Assembly: GCA_900155495.1 (NCBI GenBank)
Contig: FTLJ01000111.1
Coordinates: forward strand, 1-64,000
DNA: 64,000 bases
Direction: 5' to 3'
Source: Porogramme epimiltina
Taxonomy: Eukaryota > Basidiomycota > Agaricomycetes > Polyporales > Polyporaceae
Notes under the pieces: model-generated
The model's input: the letters and a program-made list of their open reading frames with translations, nothing else
Told to the model about the DNA's origin: nothing
The model's database searches: none
Program-made: the position numbers and the translations under genes
Shown: one piece after another, positions 1 through 11,622 of the stretch
How positions within the stretch are numbered: the first letter of the stretch is position 1
Layout: each line of letters starts with the position of its first letter

Positions 1-1514
1 TGAGATATATGTGCTATGAATGTATACAGGAGTGTGCAGAAGAAATTTTGAGGCGGAGGGTGGCGTGGAGCGTGAACTCGCGAAACGGGAAAACGAAATG
101 GGAAGTCCTGTGGACAAAACGGTATGGGCGCGGGACGAGACGTCATTTCGCGAAAACATAAAGACCCTTTGCAATTTAAATTGACCTCGGGAGGGAGTAG
201 ATACAATGAGGGAAACACGACAAGATTGTGAGAATCACTGGGTCCTTCGTGAACTGGACTGCTAGATCTGGAAGGGAACTTTGTAGCAATGAATAGTTTC
301 GAGTTGAAAGTTCTATTCCGTTGGGTACCCTATTTCGGAGACGGAGAGGACTGTAAGCGCCTGAGTGAATCCTCTGGCGATGGTTATAGCCTTGATGACG
401 CTGCAATCCGACGGAAACCGGGTCCGAATTATAGCTTTCTCGTACCTGGTTAATTATCTTACATGATAGAAAGATAGATGTCTAGATCGGAGTACCCCAT
501 ATGAGATGTCTCATGAGTCGTAACCTACGATCATCAACGATGATAAGCATAGGCGGTGCATCATGCAGCGAGAGGTTCTTCGAAAGACTCGTCTTATCTG
601 AACCGTAGAGTCCTCGCTTCTGCTGATTGCGGGCCTCATATACACAAAACTGGAGCATTTCTGTGCCCCAATGACGTCTATAGGATGTTTGTTACCCGAG
701 ACGGAGCACCATGAAGTTAGTCTATCGGACATCCTTTCACTGATGCTGATATGAGTTCCAAGTTGACGCAACTCACGTTCAAAGCGGCCCCGCGGCAAAC
801 GTTCGGTACCGGAGTAATCGGCAAAAGAGAACCCTGATTATGTCAGATGCACCTTTGCACCTTTACAGATCAGCAGTTACATAGCAAACAGCTATACTTA
901 TGGACTTAGCAAAAATCAATAGAAGATTGAATATAGAGACCGCATGTCTGTGCTCACCATGACTCGGCACCGATGATTCATGGCACGTTGTAGTCCTATC
1001 ATCGCGGGAGATGAGTAGACGTAAGTGGCAGAGCGGGGACGCAGACAAAGAGCGTCAATGTTTACCATTTCTGTAACCACCAGCCTCAACGATACCGGCT
1101 TACGGCACATCCGGGCGCGCGACGTGAATAGAAAGCGAAGTAGCGGAGTTTTTGCTTGGCGGCGGAGTGGAGCCGCGTGAATAGCGGGATGGTATGACAG
1201 TTGCACATATTGGTCGCCTATCGCACCTATCGGAGTGTAGTCGTCCGTCGTTGCACGGACTTCTTCATACTTGGGAATCGGGAGGTGGAAGCGAAGAAGA
1301 GGTAGACGCGCAACAGCCTCCTCCCAAAAAATGTAGGCGCCGATGGACAATCACACATGTACATTCGTGCGTCCCCGTTAACGGGTTTACGCAAGGGCCT
1401 AGCCCTTAACGTAACGTCGAAAGGGGAAAAGATGTCATCATGTATCATAAGTAGTACTTTACAGTAGTTCTACATCGGCCATTCCTCGCTTATTTGACGC
1501 TCCGATTGAAGAAC
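1..1514. other. Left-edge stretch with no recognised gene
   Basis: I see no coding region I can support here. Open frames in all frames are short, overlap each other on both strands, and lack any familiar motif or any chain of splice-compatible exons. The stretch lies downstream of the ADE2 stop codon and probably holds the ADE2 3' UTR at its right end. It may also hold upstream sequence of a gene beyond the left edge. Confidence 0.5.
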
Positions 1515-3474
1515 CTAGTGAGCTCTCCTCGCCTTCTCGTACTCATCCCAGCCAATCTCTGCCAGTTTTTCCGCCTTACCCAAGACCTCCGTCTCCAGCG
1601 CCTTGAGGTAGTCTTCCATTGCAGTCACCAGCTGCGGCTGGCCCGCCGCAAGCACGCGGACAGCAAGCAGTCCGGCGTTCGTGCCGTTATTGATGGCGAC
1701 AGTCGCGACCGGAATACCTCGCTGCAGTTTCAAGCCGTGAGCTTATACTTCATCTTAGGCGATGAAACGCTACGCACCGGCATCTGTACTATGCTATGCA
1801 GCGAGTCCACGCCGTCAAGCGTGCTCCCTTTCACGGGCACGCCGATAACAGGCAGCGCCGTCATGGCCGCGACCATTCCCGGGAGGTGCGCAGCGCCACC
1901 TGCACCTGCGATAATGCACCTCAGCCCACGAGACGCGGCCGAGCGCGCATACTCTACGAGGCGGTCGGGTGTGCGATGCGCGGAGACGATCGTAAGCTCG
2001 TATGGGATCTCAAACCGGTCGAGCATTGCCGCGGCGGGGAGCATGACAGGTAGATCAGAGTCGGAACCCATGATAACGCCGACGAGGGGCTGTTTGTGCG
2101 AGAAACCACGCGCGGGAGAGCTAGGCGCGAATAGCTCCAGTTCGCGCGGGTTGTGTCCGCCGGGAAGGCGGGTGAGGAGCGCACGAAGGCGTGTTGAGAG
2201 TTCGGCGTCCGAAGAAGCGACTAGTGTGATGTGGCCCATCTTGCGGCCCTTGCGAGACTCCGCCTTGCCGTAAAGATGTACGCGCGCACCAGGGACGGTA
2301 AGCGCAAACTGTGCGAAGGACGTAATCTCGGAGAGCGAGGAAGACGCGCCCAGGATGTTGAGCATACATGCGGAGGGAACCTTGAGCGCGGTGGAGCCGA
2401 GAGGAAGGGCAAGGATGGCGCGGAGATGGTTCTCGTATTGGGATGTTTCGCAGGCTTCAATAGTGTAATGGCCCGAGTTATGGGGTCGCGGGGCGATCTC
2501 GTTCAGGTACACCGAGCCTGGCACTTATATGAGTATAAACCCAAGGTGTTAAGACGACATACACATACCATCGGCCATAAGGAACATCTCAACACCGAAC
2601 ACACCTGCGCCTTGCAGGGTCTTGACAGCGTTCTCCGCAATTGTACGCGCCCGTGCAGATATTGAAGGGTCGCTACTGCGGAGGGGTGCAAAGACCAGGT
2701 GGCAGATGTTGTTTTGGTGGATGGTCTCGACGACGGGGTACGAAGCCACTTCGCCGTTGCGCGAACGGACCACCATTACAGCGATCTCCTTGACGAATGG
2801 GACCCACTTCTCTGCGTACAGCGGGCGTGCGCCGAGTGCGGCGATTGCTTCCTCAGCCTGGGCGACGTCGCGAAGAACAAAGTTGCCTCGTCCGTCGTAT
2901 GCGAGAGTACGGCTCTTGAGCATGAGGGGGAGCCCGAGTTTCTCTGCGGCAGCGCGGATGGCTGCGACATTGGAGTCTACCTGGACGAATTCCGACACAG
3001 GACATCCCGACGCCTGGAGGTGCACTTTTTGAACGTATTTGTCCTGAATGACTCGGATGGTGGAAGGACTGGGGTGGACGCCGAGGGGAACCTTGCTTTC
3101 GATTTCGTCTAGGACGCCGACTTCCACATGCTCAATCTCCACGGTAAGCACGTCGACCTTGGTAGAAAGCTGGCGGATCTTCTCCGGATCGGCGAAAGAG
3201 CCGTCGATGTGCGTGAGGTTGGGGGCGCGGGGTGCGATCACCTGCTTTGCGGGTCCGGTCTCTCCGACATCGAGGACGACTACGTCAATATTGAGGAGAG
3301 ACGCAGCTGCTCCGAGCATGCGCCCCAGCTGGCCACCGCCTACAGTAGAGTTGGGTGAACCATCGCATCGAATACGAGCAAGCGATCTGAGCGGTCCGGA
3401 GGTCAATATGAAGCCTGAGGAAAAGGAAAAGGAAAAGACCCACTCCCACCTAATATGCCGACTACTTTGTCCAT
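1515..3474 (-). CDS. ADE2: Phosphoribosylaminoimidazole carboxylase (PurK-PurE fusion)
   Basis: This enzyme carboxylates aminoimidazole ribotide (AIR) in purine synthesis. Four exons are read: 3474-3450, 3339-2569, 2517-1778 and 1721-1515, giving 580 residues. The first exon is only 25 bases; joining it restores the N-terminal nucleotide-binding glycine run ([16 protein letters not shown]). The N-terminal half is an ATP-grasp PurK domain ([14 protein letters not shown] near residue 260). The C-terminal half is a PurE domain with [17 protein letters not shown] and the [11 protein letters not shown] loop. Length and domain order match fungal Ade2. The three introns are 110, 51 and 56 bases. It diverges from RSA3 across 233 bases. 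Loss of Ade2 classically gives red pigment in fungi; nothing here looks broken. Confidence 0.95.
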
Positions 3475-3707
3475 TGGCACCTCCAGTACGTTCTGCACAG
3501 ATAAAAGCAGAACCGGGCACGCGTCAAGGGGTTGGGTGGGTGGTTGTTGGTGACTAGGGGTAGGACGAAAGTGACTTCATACCCGAGCTCGTGCAGCTCA
3601 AAATCGCAAGCGCCCTCTTCAAACTTTTCCTCCGCCCGGGCCGCCGCAGGATGTCATCTCTCTGCTGCTCACGGCATTCTCGTCCTTCCCCTCCAACGCC
3701 GTAGGCC
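3475..3707. promoter_or_regulatory. Shared divergent promoter of ADE2 and RSA3
   Basis: This 233-base gap separates two divergent start codons, so it must hold both promoters. It contains a TGACTA hexamer near 3549, close to the TGACTC core used by Bas1/Gcn4-type factors at yeast ADE genes. That resemblance is only suggestive. It also has C-rich and CT-rich runs next to the RSA3 start, which is common in fungal promoters. Confidence 0.5.
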
Positions 3708-4370
3708 ATGGCACCCCCACCCGCAAAACCGCCGGCGGCAAGGAAGCGAACGCGCAAGAGAAAGCGTCGCGCGGCGGCCTCGTCTTCGGAATCCTCATCC
3801 TCAGACGACTCTTCTTCCGACTCTGAGATCCCGAACAAAGTCGTTGTCCGCGTCCCCGCCCAAGGGGCCAAAAAGGCTCAGCAAATACACGAGTCCGCCG
3901 AGGAGTCTTCCTCTTCGTCGTCATCATCCGACTCCGACTCCGACCCTGCTTCGGATGCCGAGCCCACAAGAGAGCTCTCGCCCAAAGTTGCTCCAGAGAC
4001 CGAAGCCCGTCGCCCCCGTTCGCCCACACCTCCTCCCACCTCTATCCCCCCCTTCCCCGCAGGGAACACATCAACAGAACAGCAAAAACAAGACGAGCAG
4101 GTCTTGAAGGATCGCTTTAGGAGATTCTGGATGACGTCGGTGGCCGATGCATTCAAGGACGACCTCGAGGAGATCCGTAAGGTACGCCGTCTTCGCGTTC
4201 TCCCCATTCGTCTCGCCCACCCCCGCAAATAGGAGCCCAACATGACGACGTCACGTCTTGCTATGCTCATCGACTCCCTGGCTGCCGGAGGGGACGTCCT
4301 TGCATCGTCACACGTCGACTCAGACCATGGTGCAACCGAGATGGAAATTGTACTCGAACATACTACATGA
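3708..4370 (+). CDS. RSA3: Ribosome assembly protein 3 (Rsa3 family)
   Basis: Two exons (3708-4181 and 4233-4370) with a 51-base intron encode 203 residues. The N-terminal two thirds is low-complexity: a basic run (KRTRKRKRR) and then serine/acidic stretches, typical of nucleolar proteins. The conserved part is C-terminal, about residues 135-190. It has RFRRFWMTSVADAFKDDLEEIRK, followed across the splice by EPNMTTSRLAMLIDSLAAGG, matching the Rsa3 domain pattern of a helix ending in D-L-x-x-I/V-R and then a short helix in which S-x-L precedes a leucine-rich end. In yeast Rsa3 joins Npa1/Urb1, Npa2, Nop8 and Dbp6 in early 60S assembly. The stop lies 40 bases from the URB1 stop, and the two genes converge. 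Confidence 0.85.
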
Positions 4371-4410
4371 CTACCCATACACCGAACCGTCTCCGCCCGC
4401 GCGCACGCTC

Positions 4411-7400
4411 CTACGCGCATCGCTGGAGATTTTCGACTACCTCGCGCCTCGCCCACTCGCCGACTCGACTCCTCTCCGCCCCAGCGATGGCACGCCAAAT
4501 CAATAGGCGGTGTGAAAGGGCGTCCCACTCGTCCGACCTAGATGGCAGCGTCATGCAAACACGCCAGAGGGCCTCTACACTCCCTCCCCACAGTTCGATC
4601 GTCGGCGAAGGAGGAGGGTCAAAAAGATGTTGGGATCGGTGGAGCATCGCCGAAGGTGTGTCTGAGGAGGGTTGGAATGGGGTAGAAAGCTGTCCGGATG
4701 TTGGGACAGCCACGTCGGCCTCCAGCGGTTCTAGCCAATGCAGACTGCGTTCCAGAAGGCCGGGTATGTGGGATACTGGAGGACCTGGGAGGAGCGCAAG
4801 CCTGAGTAGAACTGGCACCGCGGCGATGAAGACACTTTGGGTGCATGCTGTCGATTGGAGGGCACGGGTGAATGGGTGTCTCTCGAAGCCATCATGTATG
4901 CACGTACCAGTATGGTGCAAAATCGTTTTCATGCAACGACCCACGGCTGCACGCCACGCCCCGTTTGTGGCGGCCTCTACTTTGGGGGCATTGGCGACCG
5001 CTAGGATATTCCCAATGATGCGCACCCATGCAACTGCTTCTTCGCCTCGCATGGTATGCAGCTGCGCCTCAAGCCAGGCAAGTAAAGCCTGTCTAAGAAG
5101 CAGCGACGTCGTGGCTCGTCCATTGCACGTGACGTTCGCGAGTACCTAGCCACCAGAGGAGTTCAGCATATGAGGTGATGTGCAAGACAAAATATTCGCG
5201 TACCTCCAGAACTCCGCGCCGCAGTGCCCGGTCTCGCTCTTCGCTCTGGAGCAGGCTCGCGAGGAGATCCCAAGTATGGCGACGCTTCAGCACTCGCCAC
5301 TCCTCACTACTGACCATGCCGTCGGCGAGGAAGCGCACAATCCACGCACGCTCCTTCTTCCAGTCGTCTGAAGCGCTGTAAAGCATGCCGAAGAGCATCG
5401 GCACGTCCGTCGAGTCGAGAGTAGGGCGCTGGAGGAGGAACCGTGCGGTGAGGGGATAGATGAAGTTGGACGGGTAGAAGAGTGCGCGGAATGCATGCGC
5501 GAGAAGGAGCGTGGTGTAGGCGGGGAGGCGGGGCGCCTCGTCGTCTGTTGAGGGGGCAGTCGACGGGAGGTCCTTGAGCAAGTTGAGGATGTGCAAGACG
5601 TGCGGCTTCTCCTGCATGTCTGCGTTCTATAGAGAAAAGAGATTAGCTCGGTGAGATAGAGCGGCAACAAAGCGTTTACCTCGAGGGCTCGGTAAAGAGC
5701 AGCGATTTGTGCCCATGCTATCTCTCTTAACGTAACATCCTTAGAGGATAATGTACGCAAGACCAGGCTGGCAACGTTCGATCTGAAGAGTTGTACCCAA
5801 GCCAGGGCAGCCGATGGAGTACTGTCCGAGAGCATCTGCGCAAAGAGCAACAGGATGAAGACGGGGTCGTACAACTGGCCGCTTGATGGGTCGCGGCCTT
5901 CTTCGTCGTCCGCCTGCTTTCGCCAGTCTGGAAACTCGAGACACGTCTTCAGGACACGACTCGGGTCGAGACTCTGTATCGCCTCGAGAGCGCTTTCAGA
6001 GGAAACACTCGCAGACGTCGACCACTTGCTGAACAGGGAGGCAGTGGATGTTTTCCGGGTGGCTTCGAAGAGCTGGAAGATAGAGATGATCCTGCGATCG
6101 GCGGAGCCTAACGTTCCTCCATAGACGTTCCTTAAAGGCTCTATATGACTCGGTTGGCAAGTGTTGCTGGGATGTAGGTGGAAAAGCGCGTGGAGGAAGA
6201 CTGCAATATCATCTCGAGGCGATGCGGGCTCTGTTGAGATCGCGCAGTGCTCGTAGAACTTGGCGTGTTGTACCGTAGTCTGCAGGAACTTGTTGACGGT
6301 GGCGGGCTATCGTAGTGACCGTCAGTACAACTCATCGTTAAGAAGAGTGCAATACTAACCTTGAGGTGGGTAGACGATGCTAACAGGCGTGCGAAACGGA
6401 TGCCCTCCACGTTCGAGAGGCCATCTTGAGTCACTGCAGCAATGACAGGTTCTGCGAGATGACTCTTGACAGCTATTTTACTTTGGATCAATGAAGCTAA
6501 AAAGAAGGATATTTAGTACACGGCGAGGCTACGTGGTTGATACGAACCTAATGAGGAAAGTATCGTCGAAGCATTCGCGATAGTAGACCTGCTGTCGGCA
6601 ATCCATCGAACTGCCCATTTGAGTCCCAGGTCAAGCATTTGTTGTGCGAATGCGACCGCCTCAGGGCCACCGTGGTCCAGACATCCTTGGGCAACTGACA
6701 AACTGTACGCAGAGAGCTTCTCAGGGGCAACTGAAGGTAGTTCTTTCGAAAGGATCTTGAAGTATTTCGTATGACTTGATGGTGTGGATGCAACCATCTT
6801 CACAACACAGTCGGCTGACATCGCGGGGAGTTGGTGAGTGTGGCGCCCTTCTGAAACAACCCTGGCGACTCTAGAGAAGTGAGCATGAAGAGGAAAGTCT
6901 TGTTCACTGGCCGCTGCATCATGGAAGGCGAACAGAATCCGGACTAGATGGGTTGTACTACAGCTAGTTGACGCGGGAGATGCGAGCCACTCAGCAACGG
7001 CCGACCTGGCGATACGTTGTTGATATAGGAGGTGTGCGATGATATCCGTGCTTGCGTCCGACATACTTGCTTCGCCGAGAACGGGTGCGAGGGAGAGTGG
7101 GGAAGGTTGCTGCAGCCGAAGAGCCCATCGTCTGGTACCGCCGGGTACGATCGACGCGATACTCCACTCGGTAAACGGCCGTGGAGGAAGATAGCCATCA
7201 TGGGCAAGTGGTAAGGAACCCAGTGTCGCAGCCGAAATGAGCTTTTCCAAGTCGGACGAACGGGGAAGGACCACCTGGAGCCGGCAAAGGACCGGTAGCG
7301 CTTGTGTAGTTGCATCCATATCCCGGGATAATGTGTTGGCTGTAGCCGTCACAATATCACCAATAACACCTTTCGTGACGAGCGCGCCAGAGTGGTCCGC

Positions 7401-10400
7401 TTTGTCCGCCAGGTAGTTGAGTATTCCGAGAACCTCGGGCGCGTCCAGGTATCGGAACCACATGACTGCTGTCGCGCGCTGGAGTTGCTCTTAGATCCAA
7501 CTTCTCACTCGATATAGCGGTGACTTACCTCGTCTTCAGACATGTTGTCCAGAGATTCCCGTAGAAGGAGCACCCATCGTCCGGTGAGCTTGGCGAAAAG
7601 TTCAGAAATGTCTTCTCCGCCAGCCTTGAAGCTGATATCCAAGAGCTCCCCGAAAGCTATAGCGAACTATGAGGGCCATTCACATTAGTAATGGTGAGGT
7701 ACTTACCCTCTCTGATTACGGCAGGCAAAGGACGTGATGAAAGGATCTTCAGCGCCTCTGACTCGAAGCAGGAGAGCAGAATGTCCACTGTGTCGATGTC
7801 TGGCGCTGTCTGCGTCCTGTGTACGATGTTGGCCAAAATTCGGACCCAATCTTGCGTCGACTCGTCCTCGACATGACTTTGTGCAAGTCGGTGAAGCACC
7901 AACTGGATTGCATGCTTCACGTTCGTTTCACGGGGCTTGTCAGTGCATATTGTCTCGACGATGATGTTTTGGAAGGCGTGATTCTTCACGACTTCATTGG
8001 TACAATGCAGAAGCAAAACGTGGAATCGAATCCTAGCACCATCGCATTGAGTACACTCAAGTGGATCTGCAGAGACGATGCACGTACTGGGTCGTAAGAC
8101 GAGGAAGATCCGCGAGCAGGCCGACATCTTCCCATAGAGATCCTTGGCGTGGATCACAATACTCCAAGAACTCTCGTAGGGCGGGACGGTGGAAGCGTTC
8201 AATCGAAGCGACGAGGCGCTTCATATCGGAGGCATGAAGTTTGGGGCCTATTAAACGGAACCAATCGACCAGCTCATACGCAGAGATCCGCCGTGCACTT
8301 TCAGAATCAGCTGCCACATACGTTCATGAGCATAGGTAGTTGTATACGTGAGGTGACCACATACGTTCGGGCATCTTTTCTACTTGCGCAAGGAATTCGT
8401 GGACTCCGGGTGTAGAAGCGTCGATAGGCGTTGCGGAAGCTTCTTGAAGTACAGCCATCGATGATGACAGCAACTGGACCTCTCTTCGAATAGCGCCCTC
8501 CATGATAGGGCTGTCGGGGAACAGCGTCTGGTTTTCCACTAGCGCCCTAATCTTTTCAGTGAACGCCTTCGGGAGTCCAAGGTCTACACTCTTGCCCGCC
8601 ATTCGTAGAACGAGTTTCCGCACGAAGGAGAATAATGCGAGGGTATCTGAGGCAGTGAGCAGTATTCCCCGGAGCTTCGCACCCAACTGCTCGACAACTG
8701 TTGCGATGAGTGGGCTCGGGAATGCTTCTGGCCGCTCGCCGATGGATGAGGTCGACGCCGAGGCATGCGGAATGTATATGGCCTGTAACTCCTCGACATA
8801 CTTATACGGCGTCTTGACGCAACGCTGTACACAGTCGTCGAGGAATGCGATCACACCCTCGCCTTCGTCCGTTAACGGCGCACCGTCGGGAGCTTTGGCA
8901 ACCGAGGCGCGGAATGTGTGCGGAAGCGCGTCGAGCCAGAGAGCGATCTCGTCCGGGTCGTGTTGGAAGAGCACGCCTGGAGCAAGGATGTGGCGTAGGA
9001 GAGCGGCGATGGCGCTTCGCACCGCCGGGACGGATGTGATGACGTACGCCTTGAGCAAAATGTGGAAGTTACTGTGCTTTGAGCCTGAAGAAAGGGGTGA
9101 GCGTGAGCGTGTAATCGCACGTTGAAGAGACGGCGTACCTGACTTGCTAGACCAAGTGAAATGCTGACTCTCTCTGAGGAGTCGCAGGACGTGTAGCTGG
9201 CGCAATGTATCGAGTCCGCTAGCAGAATTAGTGGAGCCGCCTTGAGACAACATATCTTCGATAGCTTGCAGAAGCTTGCCAGCGTCGAAGCGTGCTTCTG
9301 CAACGACTGAAGGTAGCAGACGATGGTAAAGCCACAGAAGGCGATGTGCACTATCTGCCAACAATGCCGTTCGCGTGGCATTGGGCGTGTTGTCCTTTTG
9401 CTTGCCTTGTTCAGCTGTTTTAGGCGTCGCAGTGTTCGGCTCATTGAACCTCTGCAAAAAACCGACGATGACCTGGAAATCGGGGACTCGCTTCCGGACC
9501 TCGCGTTCGACCTCCCGGCATCTCCGTGCCCATAGGCCATCTTCGTCTTCCTCTAGAGCACGTTCTACCTCTTGGAAGGCATGGACAACCTTTTCGTACT
9601 TGTAAAGACATTTTGCCAGAGAAAGGGCGCACGTGTGTTGAACAAGAGGGGAAGGTGCTTGCAGCCCGCGCGACAGGTGTGTCTTGATGTGCGAAGTCGG
9701 AAGGATATTTTCGATGATGGCCGAGATCGGGGGAGGAGAAGGTTGGTATAGCGAAGTACTCCCACTTCCGCCCTCCTGGAGGAAGAATGAGGCGACGGGG
9801 ACGGGCAGGGAAACGACAGCGCCGAAGAACGCAATGTTCGCAAGCCATTTGGACGAGAGTCGCGGCTCTAAGGCGAGACCTGCGTTGGACCAATAACTGG
9901 CGACAAGCTCGGGGCAGGCTGCAAGGATCTTGAGCGCGAGCTCTTGTTGGCGCGGGTCTTCATTCACCTTAAGCATCTTCAGGATGTTTGCGAGGATTTT
10001 GTTGTGGACTTTGCTGCCTTTGGAGAAGCCGACATCAGAGGTGTTATGTTCTTCAGCCTCAGTGAAGGTTTGCTGGTCGCCGTCAGATTCACGGGCATAC
10101 CATCCACGGTCGTGGAAACAAAGACCAACTCCTGGGCGACTGCATAGAGCAAGAAGAAAGTGGTGGACGACGTCAGCTGGAATGGACTCCTGGTCGGCAC
10201 CCTCTGGAGCATTCCGTTCGTATATTTTTGTGAGCTGCAACGGTTTCCACAAATGAACGACCGCCTTTGTGAATACTGTGCTGAGTACGTACCTGCGAAA
10301 GCGTAGCCTCACTGAATACCTGAATCTTGAGTGTCCGCTTCAACTTCGCATCTGCCCACAAACCGGACCAGCAGACTTCGAGCACGCGCCGTATTACGGA

Positions 10401-11358
10401 GTATGTGTCTTGAGAAAGACCCTTAAATATGGATGTGAAGGCGTCGCGATGATGCTCGAGGAATGTTGCTTTGATAGATGATGTGGTAGTGGGGTCGATA
10501 AACGAGAGGACCAAGAGAACGTAAAGCGTTCTGATATCTACGCTCCTCGTGAGCCAACGCAGTCACACGACACTTCATGTACGGACCTGGTCGCGCAAGC
10601 ATATCTACATCATCTCCTTTGACTCTGCGTCGCATGTGCAACAGTTTCGGTACGGACTAAACAATCCTAATTGAGAAGAATTACAACACAGAAAGGTTAC
10701 GGACATACCTTCATCTCCCAGGCAAATGCGTCCAGTACTGACTTCCGTTCCCGCCCACCAGCGAAATTCGACATGCTATTGAACAGCTTGAGAGTCACCA
10801 GAATCAGCTCTGTATGTTGCCCCGATACATAAACATTGAGGTGTTGCGTCCATTGCTGAGAAAGGAGGTTGCGAATGATAGGCTGCCCATACGAGTGGTA
10901 TGTGTAGTGTGACGACAAGAGAGTAATGAGTGCGGAGAATACTCCGACCACTACTGCAAGGAGAGACATTTGCCTCTGTACATCCTGTGAGACCATGCAC
11001 GCATTGAAGAAACCATTTGACGTACCGCGTTTGCTCCCTCCCATATTCTAAATAATTCTTGAGCTCCGGGGTCCCCCTCTAACCATTCCTTCACGAGGAC
11101 GAGTCGCTCGTCGTTGATCTGGACAGGAGGCTCGTTGGGCTTGACTGTGAGCTGATTTCGCAGCGCGGTCAAACCTTGACAGGGGCGTAAGCAGGTACTA
11201 TGACATCGTGTAAGAATGAGCGCACCTTCAATTAGTCCGCTCTCGCTTTGCGCGCTGAATACGCGGCGAATATCCGCTGCAGAAACATATTTGTAGGACT
11301 GCTTGGAGGTTTGCTCGAGCTTGCGCTTTTTCTGCGGGGGCTGGTCGCGAACAGGCAT
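4411..11358 (-). CDS. URB1: Nucleolar pre-ribosomal-associated protein 1 (Urb1/Npa1)
   Basis: I read 15 exons: 11358-11226, 11174-11026, 10984-10709, 10656-10587, 10537-10293, 10234-9139, 9084-8365, 8310-8088, 8032-7707, 7656-7529, 7478-6548, 6496-6360, 6306-5680, 5626-5204 and 5145-4411. They sum to 2072 residues with the phase kept at every junction. The start of exon 11 is ambiguous by nine in-frame bases (7478 or 7487). The N-terminus has a basic KKRKL signal. It then has the Npa1 N-domain pattern LTALRNQL, ERLVLVKEWLEG and ELFRIWEGANA. The C-terminal region holds the Urb1 hallmark ARFLLQRPTLDSTDVPMLF, then DDWKKERAWIVRFL and WRVLKRRHTWDLL. The rest is helical-repeat-like. Urb1 is a scaffold for early 60S subunit maturation in the nucleolus. 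Yeast Urb1 is about 1760 residues, so this is a longer version. Confidence 0.92.
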
Positions 11359-11622
11359 GGTTTCGTGTGGCGTAAGGCAGGAGCTATATCTTCATGCAGA
11401 GCACTGGTGTCGGGTCAAGCTAGCATCACGAAGATGTAAGAGAAGAAGTGGGGTCGAGGATCCGTTCGAAAAGCGCATCTCTGGTACTTTGGTGGGCGCC
11501 TACGAAAATCCGTAGACCGTCTTAGCGCCAGCAATGATGTAAGACCCTGTGACTCTGGAACTGACCGGTGCCGACTTTCGTTTCTGTTTCTGCTGCAGTC
11601 ACCCTCATCTCTCTCAATCTCT
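11359..11622. promoter_or_regulatory. Shared divergent promoter of URB1 and RQC1
   Basis: These 264 bases lie between divergent start codons of a 60S assembly scaffold and a ribosome quality-control factor, so both are likely driven from here. The right end, before the RQC1 ATG, is rich in CT (CTCTCTCAATCTCT), typical of fungal start regions. No specific factor site could be assigned. Confidence 0.5.
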
